Shown here piece by piece: positions 17,641 through 24,002 of a stretch of DNA of 24,249 nucleotides. A program made the translations under genes and the position numbers. Numbering within the stretch: the first letter of the stretch is position 1; each line of letters starts with the position of its first letter. The notes under the pieces are model-generated. The model ran no database searches. It was not told the DNA's origin and was given only the letters and a program-made list of their open reading frames with translations. The stretch lies in NCBI GenBank assembly GCA_044227665.1, contig JBGAWK010000035.1, forward strand, positions 1 to 24,249, read 5' to 3'. This DNA is from JBGAWK01 sp044227665 (lineage in GTDB: Bacteria > Bacteroidota > Bacteroidia > Chitinophagales > JADIYW01).

Positions 17641-17662
17641 GCGAGTATGTGCTGTAACTTAT

Positions 17663-17953
17663 TCATACTATCTCATCAAACAAATCCTTCCATTCTGGAT
17701 TGAGCTGATTTATTAAATTAACCTTTTTTTCTCTCCTCCACTTCTTGACCTCCTTTTCTCTAGTGATGGCTGACTCAATACTCGGAAAAAATTCATAGAA
17801 AACTAAATAATGTACATTATATCTGTAGGAAAAGCTGCTTCTATTTTCTCCAGTCCTGTGTTGGAAAACTCGGGTACGCAAATTAGATGTTACACCTACG
17901 TATAGTGTTGTCTTGTTTTTGTTTGTTAATATGTACACAATTCCACCTTTCAT
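17663..17953 (-). CDS. GIY-YIG nuclease-superfamily protein (UvrC N-terminal-domain-like)
   Basis: A 96-residue stand-alone GIY-YIG domain. GIVYILTNKNKTTLYVGVTS carries the GIY/YVG signature and is followed by the conserved Arg in NLRTRVFQHR. SAITREKEVKKWRREKKVNL supplies the catalytic Glu and the basic helix, and the ending NPEWKDL is typical of this small family. Such proteins are widespread in Bacteroidota and their role is unclear; DNA repair or mobile-DNA functions have been suggested. It lies just downstream of repeat cluster 1, and its 5' end abuts a displaced deaminase-toxin fragment whose frame accidentally runs into it. Confidence 0.9.
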   Translation of the reverse strand: MKGGIVYILTNKNKTTLYVGVTSNLRTRVFQHRTGENRSSFSYRYNVHYLVFYEFFPSIESAITREKEVKKWRREKKVNLINQLNPEWKDLFDEIV

Positions 17954-18000
17954 CCTCTTTTTTTAAAAAAAATATATGAATATTTTGAGCATAACTTTGT

Positions 18001-18158
18001 TTCAAAATTAATAACTCTCGCTGACAACTGCCACATGTCCTATAGGTGTTTTTGGTTTTTATTATAAAATAATCTCCATGCATCAGGTAATTGGAAATAA
18101 AATGGTATACGTACTTACTTTCGGTATCATTTGTGCGTGGTCTTTTGGTATGGGGTTT
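18001..18158 (-). pseudogene. Fragment of a deaminase-fold toxin C-terminus (copy 2)
   Basis: Minus-strand reading gives RTNDTESKYVYHFISNYLM, then GDYFIIKTKNTY and CGSCQREL, nearly the same as the fragment at 19839-20086. The D-T-E and CGSC motifs fit the zinc-binding residues of toxin deaminases. Homology to the other copy stops abruptly at 18001, after which the frame continues through unrelated sequence into the GIY-YIG gene. The other side is bounded by a family B palindrome. It has no start codon of its own and no immunity gene beside it, so it is a dead fragment. Confidence 0.65.
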
Positions 18159-18194
18159 GTTGGTGACGCATGCTTCGCTATGCTAAACACCAAC
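18159..18194. repeat. Palindromic repeat, family B, copy 1
   Basis: GTTGGTG and CACCAAC form the outer stem, with GCATGC-TTCG-CTATGC inside as a second pairing segment. AAAGGCAAG follows. Identical or near-identical copies lie at 18987 and 20087. Confidence 0.75.
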
Positions 18195-18314
18195 AAAGGC
18201 AAGCGAAGTAACCAATTTGAGAACCGAAGATTTACGCTTTGGGTATGGACAAATGGTTGTTTCTGGAGTGAAAATAATTGGATGCATTCAAGATGTGGCA
18301 GAGAAAGAGGATTG

Positions 18315-18344
18315 TTTGCTTTTAGAAAAAACGATATATCTTTG
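18315..18344 (+). promoter_or_regulatory. Complete Bacteroidota-type promoter for the PIN toxin gene
   Basis: TTTG (18315-18318), an 18-base spacer, and TATCTTTG (18337-18344) match the TTTG / TAnnTTTG consensus at the right spacing. The -7 box ends five bases before the ATG at 18350, so the transcript is predicted to be leaderless or nearly so. Confidence 0.65.
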
Positions 18345-18349
18345 TGAAT

Positions 18350-18808
18350 ATGAAACAACGTATTTACATTGATACATCTGTTATAGGGGGCTATTTTGAT
18401 AAAGAATTTAAGAAAGATACAGTTGTTTTTTTTACAAACGTTTTTAATAGTAATTCTATTCTTGTAGTTTCAAGGCTACTTGATTCTGAGATTTCTAATG
18501 CTCCCCAAGTCGTAGTTGACTTTTATAAGTCTTTGCCAAACGAGTTTATAGAATTTGTAGAGGTTACTGACGAAGAAAGGAAACTAGCAGATATGTATGT
18601 AAACGAGAAAGTCGTAGGCAAATCAAGTATTTCAGACTGCCAACACATTGCAACAGCTACCTTGAATAAAGTTGATGTGTTGGTAAGTTGGAACTTTAAA
18701 CATATTGTAAACCTCCCAAGAATTAGGGGATATAATGCAATTAATTTGCGTGAAGGATTTCATACTATAGAAATTAGAACACCAAAAGAAATATTTAAAA
18801 ATGAATAA
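18350..18808 (+). CDS. PIN-domain ribonuclease, toxin of a type II toxin-antitoxin pair
   Basis: A 152-residue PIN-domain protein predicted to cleave RNA when released from its antitoxin. It begins MKQRIYIDTSVIGGYFDKEF with the first catalytic Asp8. The acidic Glu in LLDSEISNAP and the motif GKSSISDCQHIATATLNKVD supply the other metal ligands, and VSWNFKHIVNLPRIRGYNAI and EIRTPKEI are characteristic of this Bacteroidota PIN subgroup. A GTG at 18344 is in frame, but it is the last base of the -7 box, so the ATG at 18350 is preferred. Its last eight bases overlap the next gene, the presumed antitoxin. Confidence 0.88.
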   Translation: MKQRIYIDTSVIGGYFDKEFKKDTVVFFTNVFNSNSILVVSRLLDSEISNAPQVVVDFYKSLPNEFIEFVEVTDEERKLADMYVNEKVVGKSSISDCQHIATATLNKVDVLVSWNFKHIVNLPRIRGYNAINLREGFHTIEIRTPKEIFKNE

Positions 18809-18983
18809 AGATACTGACAAAAAAGTCAATGAATTTGACTGCATAAAGATGAAGCAAGAAATTCAAGAGAAAATGTATCGTGAGATGTCTAAAATGACAT
18901 ATCAAGAACAAAGTAGTTACTTGACGAAACACTCAACAGGCAAGATAAAACATCTTAAAACCTCTGCCAATATGGGCTTATAG
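18801..18983 (+). CDS. Putative antitoxin of the PIN toxin
   Basis: A 60-residue, highly charged protein whose ATG overlaps the end of the PIN gene by eight bases. The core KMKQEIQEKMYREMSKMTYQ resembles small helical partner proteins found beside this PIN subgroup. A start at the internal ATG (18849, MKQEIQEK) is possible. The order is toxin first, antitoxin second, opposite to the classic vapBC layout. The stop falls four bases before a family B palindrome, so the C-terminus may have been altered by insertion of the repeat. Confidence 0.65.
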   Translation: MNKDTDKKVNEFDCIKMKQEIQEKMYREMSKMTYQEQSSYLTKHSTGKIKHLKTSANMGL

Positions 18984-18986
18984 ATA

Positions 18987-19022
18987 GTTGGTGGCGCATG
19001 CTTCGCTATGCTAAACACCAAC
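18987..19022. repeat. Palindromic repeat, family B, copy 2
   Basis: The same GTTGGTG...CACCAAC stem and GCATGCTTCGCTATGC centre as copy 1, with one base changed near the left arm. It directly follows the antitoxin stop and leads into repeat cluster 2. Confidence 0.75.
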
Positions 19023-19058
19023 AAAGGCAAGATAAATCTCTTTATTGATTGTATTCCG

Positions 19059-19339
19059 CGTCATTTCGAGTGAAACGAGAAATCTCTTTACTGTTTCTGT
19101 GGTATTCCTGTCTGAGATTCCTCTCTGCGTTCGGAATGACGGCGTTGCAGATTCGGAATGACGGCTTTGTTTGCATTCCTCGTCATTTCGACGACGAAGG
19201 AGGAGAAATCTCTTTATTGTTTCGGTGGTATTCGTTTATGAGACCTCTCCCTTTGGTCGAGGTGACGGCGTTGCAGATTCGGAATGACGGTGTTGCAGGT
19301 TCGGAATGACGGTGTTGCAGATAGGGGATGACGGCGTTG
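19059..19339. repeat. Cluster 2 of palindromic intergenic repeats (family A)
   Basis: Units seen: a variant type 1 with CGTCATTTCGAGTGAAACG (19059-19086), type 2 (19114-19142), type 1 (19181-19212) and type 3 (19240-19268), then repeats of the phrase GGAATGACGG to 19339. The order and the linking text (TTTCTGTGGTATTC, ATTCGTTTATG) match cluster 1 closely. It fills the gap between the PIN pair and the SUKH gene; no gene is seen in it. Confidence 0.8.
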
Positions 19340-19346
19340 TAGCTGC

Positions 19347-19835
19347 CTACATGCCTATATCTTCGGCGTATTGGATAGCTTCATCTATACAAAATTCTAT
19401 GTGCTTCGTGAGGGTGATTTCTCTTACCACCCGAATAAAATCCACTTGATCCCAGTAGCTTTTATGGGCAAAACATTGATACAGTATAGGGTCTTCTTCG
19501 TATTCATCAAGGTAGATAAAGGTAAATGTGGTACAGCCATCGGCTTGGTCGGTAACGAAGTAGGGGCGATCTATTACCATGCCACATGCGGCTACTTCCT
19601 TGCGTGCCTCCTCCTGCATCCAGCCATCGAGGTAGCCATCAGCGAAGTCAAAGTAACCGCCAAAACTACCATATACACCTGCGAGAAGTAAAAACTCTCT
19701 AAATGCTAATGGAAAGTGCTTGCCTTCATTGTATTTCGCTTCTAAGCCTTCTATCTCTTTTATAGTTAATCCTTCACGAGGATATTCATATATAATTGGA
19801 TTATCCCTTAGCTTTGTCATATATTTTATTTCCAT
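19347..19835 (-). CDS. SUKH/SMI1-KNR4-family immunity protein
   Basis: A 162-residue cytosolic protein resembling SMI1/KNR4 (SUKH) immunity proteins, which bind and neutralise nuclease and deaminase toxins. IKEIEGLEAKYN, FPLAFREFLLLAGVYGSFGG and the aromatic/acidic middle (DFADGYLDGWMQEEARKEVA, FTFIYLDEYEEDP) fit the family pattern. It starts three bases after the stop of the deaminase-toxin remnant, so the two were a toxin-immunity pair. An alternative start is the ATG at 19820 (MTKLRDNP). The gene looks intact although its toxin is truncated. Confidence 0.78.
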   Translation of the reverse strand: MEIKYMTKLRDNPIIYEYPREGLTIKEIEGLEAKYNEGKHFPLAFREFLLLAGVYGSFGGYFDFADGYLDGWMQEEARKEVAACGMVIDRPYFVTDQADGCTTFTFIYLDEYEEDPILYQCFAHKSYWDQVDFIRVVREITLTKHIEFCIDEAIQYAEDIGM

Positions 19836-19838
19836 ATT

Positions 19839-20086
19839 TTACTTTTTAATATATTTATCAAATTCAATTCCATCTTTAAAAATCTCTACGCCTTCTACTT
19901 CTATTCTAATCTTGTCGCCAAATTGCTCCTTCAAAATTAAGAACTCTCGCTGACAACTGCCACATGCCATGTAGGTATTTTTGGTTTTTATTATAAAATA
20001 ATCTCCATGCATCAGGTAATTGGAAATAAAATGATATACGTACTTACTTTCGGTATCGTTTGTGCGTGGTCTTTTGGTATGGGTTT
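19839..20086 (-). pseudogene. Remnant of a deaminase-fold polymorphic toxin tail (copy 1)
   Basis: The minus-strand frame reads RTNDTESKYVYHFISNYLM, GDYFIIKTKNTYMACGSC, QREFLILKEQFGDKIRIEV and EGVEIFKDGIEFDKYIKK before TAA. D-T-E and C-G-S-C match the [HCD]xE...CxxC zinc site of secreted deaminase toxins, and the following strand-helix order fits. The N-terminal part of the domain is missing: upstream lie family B palindromes and then a 34-base stub of the shared toxin junction (20175-20208). There is no usable start. The next gene, three bases on, is the SUKH immunity protein. The deaminase subfamily is uncertain. Confidence 0.65.
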
Positions 20087-20130
20087 GTTGGTGACACTTG
20101 CTTTGCTATGCTAAACACCAACAAAGGAAG
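19930..20130. repeat. About 200-base duplication shared with 18001-18203
   Basis: The segment covers part of the deaminase remnant and the adjoining family B palindrome. It matches 18001-18203 in the same orientation with a few substitutions and one single-base indel. Sequences diverge abruptly on the 18001/19930 side. Confidence 0.75.
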
Positions 20131-20163
20131 AAGTGACACTTGCTTAGCTATGCTATGTACCAA
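20087..20163. repeat. Palindromic repeat, family B, copies 3 and 4
   Basis: Copy 3 (20087-20122) has the GTTGGTG...CACCAAC stem with a changed centre (ACTTGCTTTGCTATGC). A degenerate copy 4 (20133-20163) follows at once: GTGACACTTGCTTAGCTATG then TACCAA. Confidence 0.65.
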
Positions 20164-20174
20164 TAAAAGTAAGG

Positions 20175-20208
20175 GGATATTATCTGTGCCTTGCTGTAGG
20201 AAATGGAG
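20175..20208 (-). repeat. Stub of the shared toxin-junction sequence
   Basis: Matches 23219-23252 inside the full-length toxin at 32 of 34 bases and lies in the same orientation. It sits upstream of the deaminase remnant exactly where an orphan module would carry its junction, so it looks like the leftover of a third displaced cassette. Around it, 20164-20247 holds nothing else recognisable. Confidence 0.6.
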
Positions 20209-20247
20209 AATGGCAGCAAGGTGGTTCGCAAGTGGGTAACAGTATGA

Positions 20248-20922
20248 CTACCAATGCACAGCATCGTAGGGGTAGTATTTTTGATTTTTTAGGGTGCTGT
20301 CGTCTATGCCTCGGATTTTGGCTAAGGCTGCTGCCTCCCATGCCCAATAGCCGGCATAGCAGTTGACCTTGGTATTGAGGTGGGTGTCGTGCCATGCTGC
20401 ATCGCTATGTCCTTGATACCACACTTTGTCTAAATAGTATTTTATTTCTGATGCGCTTTGTAGATTGGGTGCTTTGGCGTAGGGATGCTGCTGTAATACA
20501 TTGGCAGTACTTGTTTGCCATGTACTGTCTTTGTAGCGTATTAAGGTGCTCAATAGGGTGTCGTTGACACTATCACGCTTGAGGATGGCTGTAATCCTGT
20601 TGAAGTATTCCAATTCTATATCACATAGTATAGCCATAGATAGTAGCCATGTCATCTCATCGTATTGCCCATAGCCTTTTACATATTGGAAGCTATCTTC
20701 AAAGGCAGGGATGCATTCCAAAATCGCTTGCTTTACTACATCTTTATTTGCACCATTAGAGTATTGTGCTTTTATTATTTCTAGCGATGCAATTAAAATA
20801 GACCCTTTCAAATCCTCAAACCTATCGGGTTTTGCCTGTCCTGTGGTCATGGCATTTTTAAATTTTTCAATTCTATTTTCTAACTGCCTAATTAGTTCGG
20901 TAAAATTTCCTTTGTCTCTCAT
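20248..20922 (-). CDS. PoNi-type immunity protein (DUF1910/DUF1911)
   Basis: A 224-residue protein matching the immunity family for PoNe DNase toxins. The C-terminal part has the DUF1911 pattern: SEIKYYLDKVWYQGHSDAAW, CYAGYWAWEAAALAKIRGID and KYYPYDAVHW. The N-terminal helical part (ELIRQLENRIEKFKNAM and DEMTWLLSMAILCDIE) fits DUF1910. It would bind the cognate nuclease in the cytosol. It starts ten bases after the stop of the PoNe-like tail, the expected toxin-immunity order. The gene is complete. The family link is from known PoNe/PoNi pairs; specificity is inferred from adjacency. Confidence 0.85.
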   Translation of the reverse strand: MRDKGNFTELIRQLENRIEKFKNAMTTGQAKPDRFEDLKGSILIASLEIIKAQYSNGANKDVVKQAILECIPAFEDSFQYVKGYGQYDEMTWLLSMAILCDIELEYFNRITAILKRDSVNDTLLSTLIRYKDSTWQTSTANVLQQHPYAKAPNLQSASEIKYYLDKVWYQGHSDAAWHDTHLNTKVNCYAGYWAWEAAALAKIRGIDDSTLKNQKYYPYDAVHW

Positions 20923-20932
20923 GAGTATATTT

Positions 20933-21514
20933 TTATTGGTTTACTGTTTTTCCTATCCACGTTGTACCCTTGCTGGCTGTGGTCATCGTTTGGTTAATGG
21001 TTTGCACATCCACCTTTCCAGTTTTTGATACATTACACAATAAGGGTTCGTAGCCTTCTATTAAAATATCATCTGCAATCTCAGGGCTCACTGCGCCAAA
21101 GTTTAAGTCATATTTTATCCATGTTTCGCTCATTTGGCTGCCGCCGCTTTTGGTAACAGCCTTGCTAAGGGTGGCGGTGTTGTATTTTACTTCTGTAATA
21201 ATATACTTAGGTGGTGGTGATGAGAACTCGTATATGCCGTCTATGCCCTTTCTTATCGTATCGTCCAAGGTTTCTACCGCAACTGTAGATATTCTTTTCA
21301 ATGTGCCTTTATTGCCTCCTATTCTAAAAGTTTGTGTTTCAAAGTAGTCATCAATTTTTAGCTCTGCGTAATTGGAATATCTTGTTTGGTCGCCGCTTTT
21401 CCTTTTTTTGCCATTTGCATCAACATCAAGTTTTGTCTTCCCTGTTTCTATTTCATCAAGTAGTTTTTTCCGTTTTGCAAATATAGTTTCAATTTTTTTA
21501 ACTCCCTCCGCCAC
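20933..21514 (-). CDS. Orphan PoNe-type DNase toxin tail (displaced C-terminal module)
   Basis: The nuclease domain is of the PD-(D/E)xK type: NYAELKIDDYF (Glu51), GIDGIYEF (Asp92), YIITEVKYN (Glu108-x-Lys110) and SGGSQMSETWI, the pattern of PoNe toxins. There is no ATG. The only candidate is GTG at 21514, and the frame is open back to 21619, right after the in-frame TAA of the preceding immunity gene. The upstream part (AYRSLLRFLEQGTDN to DDVAEGVKK) repeats the pre-toxin junction of the full-length toxin at 23146-23267. It therefore looks like a silent module that could only be expressed with export domains after recombination, or, less likely, a cytosolic protein started at GTG. The PoNi gene follows. 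Confidence 0.75.
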   Translation of the reverse strand: MAEGVKKIETIFAKRKKLLDEIETGKTKLDVDANGKKRKSGDQTRYSNYAELKIDDYFETQTFRIGGNKGTLKRISTVAVETLDDTIRKGIDGIYEFSSPPPKYIITEVKYNTATLSKAVTKSGGSQMSETWIKYDLNFGAVSPEIADDILIEGYEPLLCNVSKTGKVDVQTINQTMTTASKGTTWIGKTVNQ

Positions 21515-21613
21515 ATCATCGCCTTTCTTCTTCAGGGCAGCGAAGAAGTCGTCTATGATTTTTAGGATATTATCTGTGCCTTGCTCTAGGAAACGGAGTA
21601 GCGACCTATAGGC
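21492..21613 (-). repeat. Shared toxin-junction sequence, orphan copy
   Basis: About 116 of 122 bases match 23146-23267 inside the full-length toxin, in the same orientation and frame. It encodes YRSLLRFL-x-QGTDN, ILKIIDDFFAALKKKGDDVA and EGVKK. Its far edge touches the stop codon of the upstream immunity gene. Confidence 0.85.
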
Positions 21614-21619
21614 GGTGGT

Positions 21620-22012
21620 TTACCCTTTCCATTCATCGCCAATTACATATTTACCATTCTTCTTTATGATTTCTAGATTTGGTGTCCTCCCTGGTGCACC
21701 ACCGTCATGAAACATAAAGGGCTCCATAGTTTCATCTTTAAAGTATATTGAAAATACCCCAGTGCTACCAAATTGTTCATTGGGTACCCCTATAAATATT
21801 TCCCAAACATCATATTCAAAATTAAGATCATTGCCCCACCATTCATTTACTTTCTCAGGCGTATTTACTTTTTCAAAATTAAGATCATTGCCCCACCATT
21901 CATTTACTTTCTCAGGCGTATTTACTTTTATTGAATCTTCAAAGAATTCTCTACCAAAATCTTTTAATATTTGTTTGGATATTGCTATTATTTGTTCTTT
22001 TGTGTATTTCAT
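21620..22012 (-). CDS. Immunity-like protein with exact internal 57-base duplication
   Basis: A 130-residue protein, third in the run of small genes after the metallopeptidase toxin. The start MKYTKEQIIAISKQILKDF resembles MKHTEEQILEKAKKVLQNI of the first immunity gene, and the ends KKNGKYVIGDEWKG and KDENGNYF are also alike, so the genes may be distant paralogues. The segment KVNTPEKVNEWWGNDLNFE occurs twice in a row because of a 57-base tandem repeat; without it the protein would be 111 residues. No toxin for it lies directly upstream; the paired toxin may have been lost. It starts five bases after the frameshifted immunity copy. Confidence 0.7.
   Translation of the reverse strand: MKYTKEQIIAISKQILKDFGREFFEDSIKVNTPEKVNEWWGNDLNFEKVNTPEKVNEWWGNDLNFEYDVWEIFIGVPNEQFGSTGVFSIYFKDETMEPFMFHDGGAPGRTPNLEIIKKNGKYVIGDEWKG
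21815..21928. repeat. Perfect 57-base tandem duplication
   Basis: Units 21815-21871 and 21872-21928 are identical. The length is a multiple of three, so the reading frame is kept and 19 residues are duplicated. Confidence 0.95.
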
Positions 22013-22017
22013 ATTTT

Positions 22018-22321
22018 TTAGAAGTAATTTCCATTTTCATCTTTTTGAATTTCATAAACTGAATGCTTGCCTTGTATGTACAAAGGCTCTCCAGTTTCAT
22101 CAGAAATAATTAGAAATTGAGAAGAGTCAAATACGGGTTCATTAATACTAACTACCCAACAAGGATGTTCTTTTCCTTTATTTACACCTCTAGATAAAAT
22201 ATCTTTTTCAACAAACCATGTATTCTCAATGTTTTCTTCTTTGTAGTATTCTTTTTCTAAATTCTAAATCTTGTAATACTTTCTTTGCTTTCTCTAATAT
22301 TTGTTCTTCTGTGTGTTTCAT
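22018..22321 (-). pseudogene. Frameshifted second copy of the metallopeptidase-toxin immunity gene
   Basis: Closely matches the gene at 22327-22623, including the ending KHSVYEIQKDENGNYF and the flanking spacer. A seven-base direct duplication (TCTAAAT on the plus strand, 22256-22262 and 22263-22269) shifts the frame after about 20 residues and leads to an early stop. Removing one seven-base unit restores a 297-base gene, the same length as its neighbour, reading VLQDLEKEYYKEENIENTWF. Divergence from the first copy suggests it was an active variant before the slip. Confidence 0.85.
22256..22269. repeat. Seven-base tandem duplication causing the frameshift
   Basis: TCTAAAT occurs twice in a row. 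The intact paralogue has no such repeat at this position. Confidence 0.9.
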
Positions 22322-22326
22322 ATTTT

Positions 22327-22623
22327 TTAGAAGTAATTTCCATTTTCATCTTTTTGAATTTCATAAACTGAATGCTTGCCTTGAATGTACAAAGGCTCTC
22401 CTGTTTCATCTGAAATAGTTAGAAATTGAGAAGAATCAAATACAGGCTCATTTATACTGACTACCCAGCAGGGGTGTTCCTTATATTTGTTTTCACCTCT
22501 AGCCAGTATTCTATCCTTAACAAAATAAACGCCTTCAATGTTTTCTTCTTTGTAGTATTGTTTTTCTATGTTTTGTAATACTTTCTTTGCTTTTTCTAGT
22601 ATTTGTTCTTCTGTGTGTTTCAT
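22327..22623 (-). CDS. Immunity protein for the metallopeptidase toxin
   Basis: A 98-residue, charged, probably cytosolic protein. Its ATG overlaps the toxin's stop codon (ATGA, 22620-22623), the tight coupling expected of a cognate immunity gene. Two helices at the start (EEQILEKAKKVLQNIEKQYY) are followed by beta-rich sequence (HPCWVVSINEPVFDSSQFLT, GEPLYIQGKHSVYEI). I do not recognise a named family; similar small proteins accompany bacterial polymorphic toxins. The role is inferred from position. A mutated tandem copy follows after five bases. Confidence 0.75.
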   Translation of the reverse strand: MKHTEEQILEKAKKVLQNIEKQYYKEENIEGVYFVKDRILARGENKYKEHPCWVVSINEPVFDSSQFLTISDETGEPLYIQGKHSVYEIQKDENGNYF

Positions 22624-24002
22624 ATTTTTACTTTTAATGGTTCTAAATTGTATCCATATTTTGGATTTGTTCTAATGTCATTAACATACCATAGAGCATC
22701 TTCTATCTCTGCTTTTGTCCATTTACCCTTATTGGCGAGTATTTGTTCCCACACATAAGTTTCTTTTTGTAATTTATCTAATGTTTTATAAACATCCTCG
22801 CCTAATTCTAAATATTGCTTTAAGTGTGCTTGTTCATGAAAGGCTACTAGCTCCGTACAATTTTTGGTTAAATAGAATTGCTTTGTTTCAGCATTAAATC
22901 CTCCAACTAATGGGGGTTTTTTATTTTGCATAAAGGCAAATAATTCATCGGCACTTCTGAATCCGTCTACTTTTTTGAATAAATTAGTAATACTCTTTGC
23001 ATCTCCCTCTACAATAAGTTGAATGCCATGCTTCTGCACAATTCCTCTCAGTTTTCTTATTTGTGAAGACTTTAATATATTACCACCTAAGCTGCCTATC
23101 TTTCTGGATGCCATCCAATCTAGTTCTTCTTTGGACAATCCTGCGATTTTTTTTACCCCCTCCGCCACATCGTCGCCTTTCTTCTTCAGGGCAGCGAAGA
23201 AATCGTCTATGATTTTTAGGATATTATCTGTGCCTTGCTGGAGGAAACGGAGTAGCGACCTATAGGCATTGGTAAGTGCCTTGGTGGTTAGTCTACTTGC
23301 TTTCCCTATGGTAGCGGCTATGCGCTTGCTGATGTCTATAGTGCCTTTTGCAATGTTTCGGAAGATTAATGCTAGCTCCTTCGCTACCGCTGCTACGCTT
23401 AATACTCCTCCTGATATTATTATGCCTATAACGATTTCTATTGCTAGCACTATAATCGCACCTACTAGCGCCCCTGCACAGTAGGCTAACTCGTATGGGC
23501 TGAGGTGCAACAGCTTCACCCCTAGGGCTTTGAAATTGGATTGTATCACTGCCCATATCTTGCCGAAGTCTATATTTCGCAGTGCCTGACGCAGGCTGTC
23601 GCTGTATTCCATGAATTGTAGATAGGTGTTTTTAAAATCCCTTACGGAATCTATCACTTTGCTATAAACATCGAATAGTGCCTTGAGCAGCCATAGGTAC
23701 CCTACTATGGCATCTATCAGACTATTGAGGATACCACATAGAAAGGCATTGGTAATTTGTATCCCTTGGCTGATGATACTGCTGAAATCTGCACTTTTTA
23801 AGTTGTGCAGCAGCGCATCTACCGTGGTGTACAACTCGCCTATTTTTAACTTTAGAAAGTTCTTAAAAGTATTCTCTATGTCATCATCTACTAGGTCTAT
23901 AGCCCCTATATTGCTGTCTATCTGCCCTATATCGTAGCTATCTATGGTAGTGATGATTGATGTACGTATGGTACTTAGCTTGGTAATGGCTATATCTATC
24001 AC
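22620..24002 (-). CDS. Polymorphic toxin with zincin-like metallopeptidase C-terminus; 5' end disrupted
   Basis: From a GTG at 24002 the frame gives 460 residues. Residues about 1-170 are helical; a strongly hydrophobic segment lies at about 175-210 (ALVGAIIVLAIEIVIGIIIS); the junction AYRSLLRFLQQGTDNILKII to EGVKKI is at about 245-286; the toxin domain follows. HEQAH at 389-393 is an HExxH zinc site, with Glu in QKETYVWEQI as likely third ligand, matching the Tox-MPTase group. The frame is open upstream of 24002 for 50 more codons, including DADGRQKPNFTPTILRVGDD, but has no ATG and ends at a TAG (24155-24153) inside a family A repeat. The original N-terminus has therefore been replaced or lies beyond a disruption. 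The delivery system is not identifiable. Confidence 0.75.
   Translation of the reverse strand: MIDIAITKLSTIRTSIITTIDSYDIGQIDSNIGAIDLVDDDIENTFKNFLKLKIGELYTTVDALLHNLKSADFSSIISQGIQITNAFLCGILNSLIDAIVGYLWLLKALFDVYSKVIDSVRDFKNTYLQFMEYSDSLRQALRNIDFGKIWAVIQSNFKALGVKLLHLSPYELAYCAGALVGAIIVLAIEIVIGIIISGGVLSVAAVAKELALIFRNIAKGTIDISKRIAATIGKASRLTTKALTNAYRSLLRFLQQGTDNILKIIDDFFAALKKKGDDVAEGVKKIAGLSKEELDWMASRKIGSLGGNILKSSQIRKLRGIVQKHGIQLIVEGDAKSITNLFKKVDGFRSADELFAFMQNKKPPLVGGFNAETKQFYLTKNCTELVAFHEQAHLKQYLELGEDVYKTLDKLQKETYVWEQILANKGKWTKAEIEDALWYVNDIRTNPKYGYNLEPLKVKI
23146..23267 (-). repeat. Shared toxin-junction sequence inside the full-length toxin
   Basis: Counterpart of 21492-21613 (about 95% identical). 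It lies just before the metallopeptidase domain, and similarity ends where the two toxin domains begin (KKIAGLSKEE here, KKIETIFAKR in the orphan). Confidence 0.85.

Noticed and set aside
17883..18083. 66-residue minus-strand frame starting MHGDYFII as a gene
   Set aside because: Only the first part is deaminase-derived; the rest reads through non-homologous sequence and the GIY-YIG gene in another frame. Better described as a fragment.
18078..18358. Two overlapping open frames (plus 18078-18347, minus 18083-18358)
   Set aside because: Both run through the deaminase fragment in the wrong frame and through a palindrome; neither has a recognisable protein pattern.
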